Assembly: GCA_021604265.1 (NCBI GenBank)
Contig: BQIY01000016.1
Location: 1 to 14,776 of the forward strand
Direction: 5' to 3'
DNA from: Nitrospirales bacterium
GTDB taxonomy: Bacteria > Nitrospirota > Nitrospiria > Nitrospirales > UBA8639
DNA length: 14,776 bases
In this document: positions 1-7,511 of the stretch, in pieces
How positions within the stretch are numbered: the first letter of the stretch is position 1
Layout of the letters: every line of letters begins with the position of its first letter
Notes under the pieces: model-generated
Told to the model about the DNA's origin: nothing
Databases searched by the model: none
What the model saw: only the letters and a program-made list of their open reading frames with translations
Translations under genes and position numbers: made by a program

Positions 1-2038
1 ACGCCACTTGCCCAACACTCCCTTCATTTTGCTGACTGATACTGGCTACGGCTTGAATGTTTTGTGCAATTTGATCGGACACCAGTGATTGCTCTTCAGT
101 CGATCCGGCAATTTGATGAATCATGTCTGCCACTCGTTGAACACCTTCAACAATTTCTTTCAATCGCTCGCCGGCCTCACGCGCTAACCGCATGCCATTT
201 TGTGCATCGGCCGTTCCCGACTCCATGGATTGAACCGCTTCATTGGTCCCGGCTTGGACCATTTCAATGACACCGGCAATTTCCTTGGTCGCCTTTCCTG
301 TTCGTTCGGCAAGTTTCCTGACTTCATCAGCAACCACGGCAAAGCCACGGCCTTGCTCACCGGCACGAGCCGCTTCGATGGCTGCATTTAAGGCCAGCAG
401 GTTTGTTTGATCGGCAATATCTTCGATCACGCGAATAATTTCTCCAATTTCCTGCGAACGTTTTCCTAACACATTAATCCTGTCGGCTGACACTTGCATC
501 GTTGCGGTTACGGTCTCCATACCACGAATCGAGTTCGCAACAATCTCTCCACCTTTGACAGCGGAGTGATTCACTTCCTGAGCGACACTGGCCAATACCT
601 GTGCATTCCGCGCTATCTCACTGGCCGTTGCCGACATTTCGTCTACAGCGGTTGCGACGTGTGTCGCTTGACTCGCCTGCTCCCGACTGGCATATGCCAC
701 CTCTTGGCCATTGGCTGAAAGTTTTTCTGATGAGGCCGCCACAGCTTGGACCACTTGGTTAAACTGATTTAAAATCTGATTCAGATGATCGATGAATTTA
801 TTGAACTCATGTCCGATCTGGCCAATTTCATCATACGTCGTCACAGACACTCGTCGTGAGAAGTCTCCTTTCGACGCAAGGTCAACAACTTCCACCACAG
901 GCTTTAGACGAGCAACAACTTTTCGACCAATGACAATACCCAACAACACGACTAAGACTGAGCAAATGAATACAGCAATCAAAATATTTTTTTGAATGCC
1001 AATCGATTGAGAGAGCGCCTCATCGACGGGCACACGAACTAAGACGGACCAATTCATGCCGGGAAACCCGAGTGCACCCTTTAAATGCGTATAGCCGGCG
1101 ATTTGCGGAACCCGCTTACGTGCATGCATGGCTTCATCATACCCAGTCTTACCATTTACGGCATGCAGAGCTGCCGCCATATCATGCTCAGCAAGGTTTA
1201 ATGTGAACAGCACGTCAAAATTATTCACAATATCCTTTGTCATTTGCGTGGTGGGATCATAATCAATAATCACATGTCCTTTCCCATCCAACACTGTTAC
1301 TTCTGCAGACGGATAGCCCGAGGCTTCTAATTCTCGATAGGCTTGCTGTATGAGATTTCCAATGGATTCGAAATTAAAGCGATTGGACCAATAGGCAATG
1401 ACTTCGCCATTCTGGTAGACAGGCGATGAAAATCCAAGAGTCAGCAATGTCGAGTTCTCATACGCACGCTGCACATCTTTGTCGACATGCACATCTTCGA
1501 TATAGGTTCCGCTCGACTGGTCGTTTCCACTTTCGGTAAATGGCATCTCTGTCGTGTAGAGACCTTGTGCCAACGCTTGAAACCAAGAACTCTGACGATA
1601 GTTTTTGGTATACAGAAATGCGGAATCAATCGGATCCCCATGACGATCACGGCTATTGACCGAAATGACATTTCCTTGTAAATCCACCATGATGGACAAT
1701 GAATAGATTTCATAGTTTGCGATATACGCATTCATGGTTCGAGTGATTGCGTTATTGGCCTCATTTGTCTGATACCAAGACTCTCGTTCATCAACCACTT
1801 GATTCAGCGCAAATGCCTGAACATCACTATATCGCTCCCAAAGATTCCGATCGATTTTATCGCTCAATCCAAGCGCCATACTGGCTAAACGTTTGCCCAC
1901 AACATCTTCAATTTGATAACTGGCAAAAATGCCGATCGTGGCCACGACACTTATCGGAATCATGGCAAAGACAATGAGGAGAACCACTAACTTCGGCGTT
2001 AACATCCACGTTGAAATACGGTTCGTTGAAACATTCAT
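1..2038 (-). CDS. Methyl-accepting chemotaxis protein, dCache sensor (3' end outside window)
   Basis: Membrane chemoreceptor that senses a periplasmic ligand and controls CheA. Read from ATG at 2038 (AAAGGGG upstream); 679 full codons are visible and the frame is still open at base 1, so only the C-terminus is missing. Residues about 16-39 form the first TM helix. Residues about 40-340 are a periplasmic double-Cache-like domain, with a [20 protein letters not shown] segment near 241-260. Residues about 344-366 are the second TM helix, followed by a HAMP domain to about 418 and then the cytoplasmic coiled coil. The highly conserved signalling tip ([20 protein letters not shown], residues about 543-562) is intact, so the protein should contact CheA and a CheW-type coupler. 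The arginine usual two residues before the Trp of amino-acid-sensing dCache domains is Ser here, so the ligand is unknown. It lies 32 bases after cheV, probably in the same operon. Confidence 0.95.
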   Translation of the reverse strand, partial: MNVSTNRISTWMLTPKLVVLLIVFAMIPISVVATIGIFASYQIEDVVGKRLASMALGLSDKIDRNLWERYSDVQAFALNQVVDERESWYQTNEANNAITRTMNAYIANYEIYSLSIMVDLQGNVISVNSRDRHGDPIDSAFLYTKNYRQSSWFQALAQGLYTTEMPFTESGNDQSSGTYIEDVHVDKDVQRAYENSTLLTLGFSSPVYQNGEVIAYWSNRFNFESIGNLIQQAYRELEASGYPSAEVTVLDGKGHVIIDYDPTTQMTKDIVNNFDVLFTLNLAEHDMAAALHAVNGKTGYDEAMHARKRVPQIAGYTHLKGALGFPGMNWSVLVRVPVDEALSQSIGIQKNILIAVFICSVLVVLLGIVIGRKVVARLKPVVEVVDLASKGDFSRRVSVTTYDEIGQIGHEFNKFIDHLNQILNQFNQVVQAVAASSEKLSANGQEVAYASREQASQATHVATAVDEMSATASEIARNAQVLASVAQEVNHSAVKGGEIVANSIRGMETVTATMQVSADRINVLGKRSQEIGEIIRVIEDIADQTNLLALNAAIEAARAGEQGRGFAVVADEVRKLAERTGKATKEIAGVIEMVQAGTNEAVQSMESGTADAQNGMRLAREAGERLKEIVEGVQRVADMIHQIAGSTEEQSLVSDQIAQNIQAVASISQQNEGSVGQVA

Positions 2039-2070
2039 CGTTTCCCCTTTGTCGTCACAACTTCACGGGA

Positions 2071-3012
2071 TTACTCACCGGACGTTGCAACATGTTGAAT
2101 CAATTTTTCCCGTAACACATTTGGATCAAATTTTGTGACGAAATCTGTCACGCCGACAGATTTACCCTTATCAAGATTACAACGACCCGACAACGAAGAA
2201 TGCATTAAAATAGGCAATCCTGCAAAACGAGGGTCTTGACGAATATGCTTGGTCAGAGAAAAGCCATCCATTTCCGGCATTTCAATATCTGTCAATAATG
2301 CATCAATATACGTGTCCAGCGACTGTCCCGTGGCCTCCGCATTCTGCGCGAACGCCCGTAATCGACTCAAGGCTTCTTTTCCCGTGCAGGCTTCCTCCCA
2401 TACCACTCCTAATCGCTCTAACGTCTTGGCAATTTGTTTCCGTGCCACCAAGGAATCATCAGCAATAAGGAGGCGCTTTCCCGTTAATCCAGGAAATACT
2501 TCCACCCTTCCATACATGTCATCATATAATGTCGGGTGTAACTCAATGAGAATTTTCTCGACATCAAGGATCAAAACCATGCGTCCATCGTCTAACTTGG
2601 TCACGGCTGTGACAGAGCCTTGACGACTGGAATGCAGCATGGGCGGCGGAGTATGAATGCGTTCCCAAGACATTCGAATAATGCGATCAACGCCCGCTAC
2701 AAGAAATCCCTGCTTCTGATCGTTATATTCTGTAATAATCAGTTTGGCACTCGCATGGTCCAGGGTCCCCAACCCAATCGCCTGCTTGAGATCGACCAAC
2801 GCAATATTTTCACCACGGAGATTCACAATACCTAAGATTCGAGAGTCAGAATCTGGAATTTTGGTCATGGGTTGAATCTTCATCACTTCACGAATTTTAA
2901 AGACGTTAATTCCATAAATTTCGTCAGTTCCAAGATGAAACATCAACAGCTCCATCTTATTGGCTCCAGCCAATCGTGTCCGTTGATCAATTTCCGCCAT
3001 CCATTTCGACAT
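2071..3012 (-). CDS. cheV: Chemotaxis coupling protein CheV (CheW-REC)
   Basis: A 313-residue protein with a CheW-like domain (about 20-165) fused to a receiver domain (about 178-310). The CheW part bridges chemoreceptors and CheA; the receiver can accept phosphate from CheA and is thought to tune coupling or act as a phosphate sink. Receiver residues are intact: acidic pair D185-D186 in LLIADDS, phospho-acceptor D242 in LLTDIEMPEMDG, S272/S273 at the Thr/Ser position and K294. CheW landmarks include NLRGENIALVDL near 64-75. ATG at 3012 is preceded by GGGAG at good spacing. It lies between cheA (125-base gap) and the receptor gene (32-base gap). No separate cheW is visible, so CheV may be the main coupler for this array; that is inference. 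Confidence 0.95.
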   Translation of the reverse strand: MSKWMAEIDQRTRLAGANKMELLMFHLGTDEIYGINVFKIREVMKIQPMTKIPDSDSRILGIVNLRGENIALVDLKQAIGLGTLDHASAKLIITEYNDQKQGFLVAGVDRIIRMSWERIHTPPPMLHSSRQGSVTAVTKLDDGRMVLILDVEKILIELHPTLYDDMYGRVEVFPGLTGKRLLIADDSLVARKQIAKTLERLGVVWEEACTGKEALSRLRAFAQNAEATGQSLDTYIDALLTDIEMPEMDGFSLTKHIRQDPRFAGLPILMHSSLSGRCNLDKGKSVGVTDFVTKFDPNVLREKLIQHVATSGE

Positions 3013-3137
3013 GCGCGTGCTCCCTATGAAAATCGTCAGGCGTCAAATGTAAGACGTATAACGAGCCGGCATACGTTAATGCTGAATCTTCCGACTGCCT
3101 TCCCGTTCATCTTGCTGCCTTCGATATTGCCAATAGC

Positions 3138-5060
3138 CTATCCCATCATGGTCAACGCGGCACCACGTATTTCTTCGACAAGATCGGCCATATCCAGAAT
3201 TAAGACGACTTTCCCATCTCCAGTGATTGTCGCTCCTGCCACACCCTTCACTTCAGATAAAAACTCGCCTAACGATTTAATAACCACTTCTTCTTGCGCT
3301 CGTAGCCGATCGACCACGACACCAAAATGTCGTTCTCCAATGGCAATCACCACGACATAGCATTCTTCAGGTGAAGACGCACAAGGAATATGAAATTTCT
3401 CAGAAAGATGAATGAGCGGAAGAATACGCTCTCGAAGGTTTAACACCGCCTGCCCATTGATCGTTTTAATTTCTTCTTTCGTCACCTTGACAGCTTCAAT
3501 AACGGACGCCAAGGGAATCGCGAAGGTACAACACTCCACTTCAACCATCAGGGCTTGAATAATCGCAACCGTTAACGGAAGTTTAATCGTCACACGACTC
3601 CCATGGCCCGGCTCTGAGTCTAATTCAAGGCTACCGTTCATCCGACTGATATTGGTACGTACCACATCCATACCGACGCCACGGCCAGATAAATCACTGA
3701 CTTGATCTGCCGTGCTGAACCCTGGGAGAAAAATAAGATTCATCATTTCTCGAGGTCCCATTGAGGCAAGATCGGCTTCAGTGACAAGTCCGCGTTCAAG
3801 AGCTTTGGCCTTAATTTTTTCAACTTGAAGTCCTCGGCCGTCATCTTCAATTCGTATCACAATACTATTGCCTTCTTGCGAAGCCGTCAGCCTGACATAT
3901 CCTTCTGAGGGTTTCCCGGACTCACGCCGGTCCAATGCGGTTTCTAGTCCGTGATCCATTGAATTTCGGACTAAATGGACTAAGGGATCACCCAGTTCAT
4001 CGGCAACCGACTTATCAACCTCAGTATCTTCACCCAACAACTCCAGACGAACCTGCTTGCCCAGTTTATTCGACACGTCACGGACAAGACGTGGAAACTT
4101 CGCAAACACCTTACGGATTGGCACCATGCGTGTCTTCATGACAGCCAACTGCAGATCGGATGTCACAAGATTCAATTGAGCTAACGTAAGCCCTAACTCA
4201 CGAACATGAGGTTCATTTTCAAACTGCTCCTCAAGACCAAAGCCTAACTTCATTAATCGATTACGGCCGAGGACAAGCTCTCCGACCAGATTCATGACGT
4301 GATCAAGACGACGTGTTTCGACACGCACGGTCTGATCTTCTTCTTTTCCCGTATTCGCTTTTCCTTGAGCAGGCTTCGCAGCCTGAATCGAACGACTGGT
4401 CACGTCCTTGATCTTACTCAACATGACTGACAGATCAGCTTCTGGTTCTGATGAGACCATATCAGAACTCACGCCCGACGCTTCGAAAGACTCTTCATTC
4501 TCTACACTTGCGGAAGGTTCGATGGAAAGAGGCTCATCGGAAACTTCACTGACATCGTCCACGGCCTCTTCAGTTGAAGAATCGTGCACCGGCATCGATT
4601 CTGGGGTGTCGCCTGATACATTCGTCGCCTCCATCTCAGGCGCAGGAGATTGATCAGCTCCGATTACCGGGGCACTTTCAATCGTGAGAGTTAACTTATT
4701 CACGATCATGCTGGTATCAACGTGTGTATCTTCTCCGGTCTCTCGAATATCTTCTTGCAGCAATTTCACGACATCGACAGCTTCAAGTATGATATCGATA
4801 ATGAAAGGAGATACCTCGATTTCTCCTTGACGCAATTTATTCAGAAGACTCTCTCCCTGATGAGCCACTTCCACTAAGTGGCTGAATCCAAGAAAGCCAG
4901 CAGACCCTTTCATGCTATGCATGGCACGAAATATTTCATTCAACAGATCGGCATTGCTTGGATCGGCCTCCAGTTTCACGAAATGCTGATCAAGGGCTTC
5001 CAACATTTCCGAACCTTCGGCCAGGAAGTCATTTAAAATTTCTTTCATCTCATCATTCAT
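3138..5060 (-). CDS. cheA: Chemotaxis histidine kinase CheA
   Basis: Central kinase of chemotaxis; it phosphorylates CheY and the CheV receiver. Numbered from ATG at 5060, it has 640 residues. The P1/HPt domain (about 1-105) has phospho-acceptor H48 in FRAMHSMKGSAG. Residues about 130-240 are an acidic, Ser/Glu-rich, low-complexity linker with no recognisable P2 domain. The P3 dimerisation helices span about 245-310 (LDHVMNLVGELVLGRNRL). The P4 ATPase spans about 310-495, with the N box around N366 (HLVRNSMDHG), the G1 box EDDGRG at 405-410 and GRGVGMDVV at about 459-467. The P5 CheW-like domain runs from about 505 to 640. A TTG at 5063 is also in frame, but GGAG sits 6 bases before the ATG and only 3 before the TTG. 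The gene follows cheZ by about 100 bases. All catalytic motifs look intact. Confidence 0.97.
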   Translation of the reverse strand: MNDEMKEILNDFLAEGSEMLEALDQHFVKLEADPSNADLLNEIFRAMHSMKGSAGFLGFSHLVEVAHQGESLLNKLRQGEIEVSPFIIDIILEAVDVVKLLQEDIRETGEDTHVDTSMIVNKLTLTIESAPVIGADQSPAPEMEATNVSGDTPESMPVHDSSTEEAVDDVSEVSDEPLSIEPSASVENEESFEASGVSSDMVSSEPEADLSVMLSKIKDVTSRSIQAAKPAQGKANTGKEEDQTVRVETRRLDHVMNLVGELVLGRNRLMKLGFGLEEQFENEPHVRELGLTLAQLNLVTSDLQLAVMKTRMVPIRKVFAKFPRLVRDVSNKLGKQVRLELLGEDTEVDKSVADELGDPLVHLVRNSMDHGLETALDRRESGKPSEGYVRLTASQEGNSIVIRIEDDGRGLQVEKIKAKALERGLVTEADLASMGPREMMNLIFLPGFSTADQVSDLSGRGVGMDVVRTNISRMNGSLELDSEPGHGSRVTIKLPLTVAIIQALMVEVECCTFAIPLASVIEAVKVTKEEIKTINGQAVLNLRERILPLIHLSEKFHIPCASSPEECYVVVIAIGERHFGVVVDRLRAQEEVVIKSLGEFLSEVKGVAGATITGDGKVVLILDMADLVEEIRGAALTMMG

Positions 5061-5066
5061 CAAACA

Positions 5067-5070
5067 CTCC
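5067..5070 (-). promoter_or_regulatory. Ribosome binding site of cheA
   Basis: GGAG on the minus strand, 6 bases before ATG at 5060 and 3 bases before the in-frame TTG at 5063. This spacing favours the ATG as the cheA start. Confidence 0.6.
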
Positions 5071-5163
5071 GTTTTGACAGTGAACAGTCAGGGCACATGA
5101 GATACTGCGAGAAGAAGTTTTCATAGAAATCATCGACCCTACCTGTTCACAATTCCACATTCT

Positions 5164-5781
5164 TCAGTTAAATCCGAACTCTGAAAGAATGTCATCCACC
5201 AAGTCTTGTTTGAGTGCAGTATTTTTCGAAGCCTCAAGTTGATGCAACATGTCGTACCCGCGCCCTTCCTTTTTGGCTCCACCTTTTTTGTTTTGTAGGC
5301 CAAATACCACGACAAGCTTTAAGAGCTTATGTTGAACTTCATCAAGAACTGTCACAAGCTTCGCCACTCGCTGAGCGACAATGTCTTGAAACCCAAGGGC
5401 GACGGTAATATTGGTAATTCGGACTTCATCCGCATCCAATAACGTGGACATCATTTTCAGCTGCTTGCTCATCTCGTCTGGCGACGCGCCTGCCATATTT
5501 TGTATCATCGTTTTCAATCGATCACGGTTTTCCGTCATTTCTTCCGTAATCGCCATGACTTTGTGCGTACCCTCTTCAGTAATTTTTGCTAACTCTCCTA
5601 AATGCGCCGTTGCATCCGGCAACTGATCAGACGTTGAAGCCACAGGGACTTCCATCTCACCAATTGTCCGAGTCATCATTTCCACATATTTCGTTAACTC
5701 TCCCAATTCATCATATATGGACTGGTCGGGTTCTTCCGTTGTCGAATCATTTGAGTCTTCAAAGCCTCGATCGACTAACAT
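5164..5781 (-). CDS. cheZ: CheY-P phosphatase CheZ
   Basis: Dephosphorylates CheY-P and so ends the motor-switching signal. The protein is 205 residues (enteric CheZ is 214) and mostly helical. The catalytic segment is GFQDIVAQRVAKL (130-142): D133 and Q137 match the Asp/Gln pair (D143, Q147) of the enteric enzyme, in which Gln orients the attacking water. The upstream segment LPDATAHLGELAKITEEG (54-71) matches the N-terminal helix of the family. The C-terminal tail QDLVDDILSEFGFN resembles the enteric tail that docks on CheY. ATG at 5781 is preceded by AAAGGAGATCCCT, a strong RBS. It lies directly after cheY (58-base gap), the usual cheY-cheZ order. Confidence 0.96.
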   Translation of the reverse strand: MLVDRGFEDSNDSTTEEPDQSIYDELGELTKYVEMMTRTIGEMEVPVASTSDQLPDATAHLGELAKITEEGTHKVMAITEEMTENRDRLKTMIQNMAGASPDEMSKQLKMMSTLLDADEVRITNITVALGFQDIVAQRVAKLVTVLDEVQHKLLKLVVVFGLQNKKGGAKKEGRGYDMLHQLEASKNTALKQDLVDDILSEFGFN

Positions 5782-5839
5782 AGGGATCTCCTTTATTGAC
5801 TGCGACCGCTACCGGTCATCACGACCCGCCGAACCCGCA

Positions 5840-6226
5840 TTAGGGTTTCTTCGCAAAAATCTTTTCCAATTTCTCTTGAAGTGCATCAGCCGTAAACGGC
5901 TTCACAACATAGTTGCTCACACCGGCTTGCACCGCCTCAATAATATTTTCTTTTTGCGCTTCAGCCGTCACCATCAAGAACGGAAGCGACTTGAGATTGG
6001 CATCACCCCGCACATTGCGCAATAATTCAATCCCGGGCATCACAGGCATATTCCAATCAGACACAATAAGACCGAATCCTCCAGTCTTTAGTTTTGCCAG
6101 CGCATCCTGGCCGTTCTCCGCTTCGGCAATATCCGAATAACCGATTTGCTTTAACACGTTTTTCACAATACGACGCATCGTCGACATATCATCGACGACT
6201 AACACTTTCATACTCGTGTCCAACAT
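5840..6226 (-). CDS. cheY: Chemotaxis response regulator CheY
   Basis: Single-domain receiver that carries phosphate from CheA to the flagellar motor switch. Started at ATG 6226, the 128-residue protein numbers exactly like enteric CheY: D12, D13, phospho-acceptor D57 (VSDWNMP), T87 (MVTAEA), Y106 and K109 (NYVVKPF). The segments STMRRIV, DWNMP, VTAEA-KENII and YVVKPFTA closely match the enteric protein. One departure: the usual WNMPxMDG reads WNMPVMPG, replacing the Asp at position 64 with Pro. A GTG at 6232 is in frame, but GGAGGGG ends one base before it and 7 bases before ATG 6226, so the ATG is preferred. First gene of the left cluster, with a long noncoding stretch upstream. Confidence 0.97.
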   Translation of the reverse strand: MLDTSMKVLVVDDMSTMRRIVKNVLKQIGYSDIAEAENGQDALAKLKTGGFGLIVSDWNMPVMPGIELLRNVRGDANLKSLPFLMVTAEAQKENIIEAVQAGVSNYVVKPFTADALQEKLEKIFAKKP

Positions 6227-6233
6227 GACCACA

Positions 6234-6240
6234 CCCCTCC
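6234..6240 (-). promoter_or_regulatory. Ribosome binding site of cheY
   Basis: GGAGGGG on the minus strand, 7 bases before ATG 6226. It is too close (1 base) to the in-frame GTG at 6232, so it decides the start codon. Confidence 0.7.
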
Positions 6241-6282
6241 TTCGTTATCTCGTGATATCTGAAACAAATTGAAAACATGACT

Positions 6283-6295
6283 GACGGTAACCGTC
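6283..6295. promoter_or_regulatory. 13-bp palindrome upstream of cheY
   Basis: GACGGT-A-ACCGTC, a perfect 6-bp inverted repeat around one central base, ends 57 bases upstream of the cheY start. Its position suits an operator of a dimeric regulator acting on the cheY-cheZ-cheA-cheV-mcp unit. The regulator is unknown and a chance palindrome is possible. Confidence 0.3.
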
Positions 6296-6321
6296 GCCTC
6301 TTCCGTTCAGTCTAAAACTAT

Positions 6322-6417
6322 TCATTGGTCTGTCTTATGCACTCTTGTCCTGATAAATGTCTTCACATCCCCCTTATCTATCTTTTTCCGGACTTCCCCA
6401 GTCATTTGCACTTCCAT
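6322..6417 (-). CDS. Possible 31-residue small protein (weak)
   Basis: A short ATG-to-TGA frame with GAGG four bases before the start. The product is rich in Lys, Arg and Asp. Its middle (GEVRKKIDKGDV) is loosely reminiscent of the helix of FlgM-type anti-sigma factors, but this is far too short to call. No family recognised. It sits between the Fis-like stretch and cheY on the same strand. A frame of this length with a passable RBS can arise by chance. Confidence 0.15.
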   Translation of the reverse strand: MEVQMTGEVRKKIDKGDVKTFIRTRVHKTDQ

Positions 6418-7054
6418 GAATCCTCATCCACACGGACTCGACATCTCAATCCATGATACGCACACATTGCTCAAACTCCGTCACCCACTCAGCCAATCCA
6501 TGTCATCATGCGCCCCGACCTATCCAGATCGGCTTCTTACTCAAGAAGACCAACACAGCCATGAAACCTAAAACACGTTTAACTTGCGTTAAGATGGTGA
6601 ACCTTATGTTGAGGATCGGTACCTATACCGTATTTCTTAAGCCACAGCTTTAGAATGGTACGAACACTGAGCCTTCAAATGAAATAATCTTAACGATGTC
6701 TTCACAAAGGTCACCTAGCCATGCCAGCCGGACCAAAGGAGTACTCCACAAGGAAGAAAAAGGCTTCCCATCACAAGGGTCCCTCCCGTCCGCATAGTGT
6801 TCAAAACAATAGCCATCAGTCCATTCAGACATGCCTATCTTGCAGCATGAACAGGAGAAATTGCCTCACGATCGTGAATCCAAATACGTTGCGACTGAGG
6901 CATTTCGACAAATCATGTGCGAATACTCACCTCAAACGATGCGGAAGTGATATAAAACGACTACAGGCAGTCAGAAATCAGGCTTGTACGCAGCGCACGG
7001 AGTTTATTTCCAACAATGAGAATCGCATACACCGGAAGACTCTTAAGACTATTC

Positions 7055-7079
7055 AGCGAGGGCTCGATCAGCCCTCGCT
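7055..7079. terminator. Strong hairpin, likely transcription terminator of the HTH-gene operon
   Basis: A perfect 10-bp stem, AGCGAGGGCT / AGCCCTCGCT, with a 5-base loop. Flanking TTC and GAA can extend the stem past a one-base bulge. It lies about 105 bases after the stop of the HTH gene, the last gene of the middle block. No clear U tract follows on either strand, so it may be an atypical intrinsic terminator or an RNA 3'-end stabilising structure. Confidence 0.5.
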
Positions 7080-7184
7080 TGAATCAGGTTATGAGGACGG
7101 GATGGAAGGATGAAACGGATAGATCATCAGTCATGTCACGATCAATCAAAACGCAAGAACTCCGAGAGCGACATTCCACGCTCA

Positions 7185-7409
7185 TTAGTTTAAGCTAAAG
7201 CGATCATGAGTACCATTCTGATGTACAACACCAACAGCCTCTTCAATTCCAGCATTTTGAACCCAGGCTTCAATTTCTTCTTTGACAAAACGCCAGTGTT
7301 TGCCAACTTTATGACCAGGAAGCCGTCGTTCACGCGCCAGTTTGTAGATCGTGGACTTCGGAACTTTTAAAAATGTAGATACTTCGTGTAACGTGAGCAA
7401 ATCATTCAT
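7185..7409 (-). CDS. Small excisionase-type helix-turn-helix DNA-binding protein
   Basis: A 74-residue protein with one winged HTH of the excisionase/HTH_17 type at residues about 4-50. LLTLHEVSTFLKVPKSTIYK is the helix-turn-helix and GHKVGKHWRFVKEEIEAWV is the wing and last helix. Such proteins bind DNA in phage excision but are also common as small chromosomal regulators. No integrase, recombinase or attachment site is nearby, so regulation is the better guess. A longer frame reaches 7466, but CGAGG lies about 8 bases before ATG 7409 and a promoter-like element overlaps the longer version. It is the last gene of the middle block, 102 bases after the REC-ATPase gene. The C-terminal 24 residues match nothing I know. 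Its targets are unknown; the neighbouring promoters are candidates. Confidence 0.85.
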   Translation of the reverse strand: MNDLLTLHEVSTFLKVPKSTIYKLARERRLPGHKVGKHWRFVKEEIEAWVQNAGIEEAVGVVHQNGTHDRFSLN

Positions 7410-7446
7410 GAAAATACCTCGTTGCATATGGTTGCTAATGTTTTTC

Positions 7447-7474
7447 GTATCGGAGTGAATGTTCATAAACTTGA
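7447..7474 (-). promoter_or_regulatory. Candidate sigma-28 (FliA) promoter of the HTH gene
   Basis: Minus strand: TCAAGTTT (7467-7474), a 12-base spacer, then TCCGATAC (7447-7454). The enteric FliA consensus is TAAAGTTT-N11-GCCGATAA, giving 7 of 8 matches at -35 and 6 of 8 at -10, with the spacer one base long. The start of the HTH gene lies 37 bases downstream of the -10 box. It resembles the element upstream of the STAS gene. Confidence 0.45.
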
Positions 7475-7511
7475 GAACTATTAGAAGAAACTACACCACA
7501 ATTATGTGAAT

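Larger units (their letters stand above)
6227..7184. other. Long stretch without a convincing gene
   Basis: About 950 bases between the HTH gene and cheY with no ORF I trust on either strand. It holds the cheY leader and RBS, a 13-bp palindrome (6283-6295), a weak 31-codon ORF (6322-6417) and a short Fis-HTH-like stretch with a stop just upstream (6624-6674). A strong hairpin sits at 7055-7079. The longest open frame (plus strand, 6721-7113) has a biased basic composition, resembles no family I know and reads through the hairpin. The stretch may carry the cheY promoter and decayed coding sequence, but I could not pick out a convincing -35/-10 pair. Confidence 0.6.

Noticed and set aside
2872..3360. 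162-codon plus-strand frame opposite the cheV start and cheA end
   Set aside because: It is antisense to two well-supported genes and has no family features; it is a shadow of their codon use.
6481..6560. GCCGATCT on the minus strand as a sigma-28 -10 for cheY
   Set aside because: No TAAAGTTT-like -35 at the right distance and more than 250 bases from cheY.
6721..7113. 130-codon open frame on the plus strand in the long gap
   Set aside because: Very basic and Ser/Asn/His-rich composition, no recognisable domain, poor RBS, opposite strand to every gene and it reads through the strong hairpin at 7055-7079.
6227..7184. CRISPR array, tRNA or insertion sequence in the gap
   Set aside because: No regular direct repeats, no cloverleaf-like sequence, no transposase frame or terminal inverted repeats were seen.
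7410..7466. Longer N-terminus for the HTH protein starting at 7466
   Set aside because: The extra 19 residues have no HTH character, the RBS fits ATG 7409, and the extension overlaps the candidate promoter.
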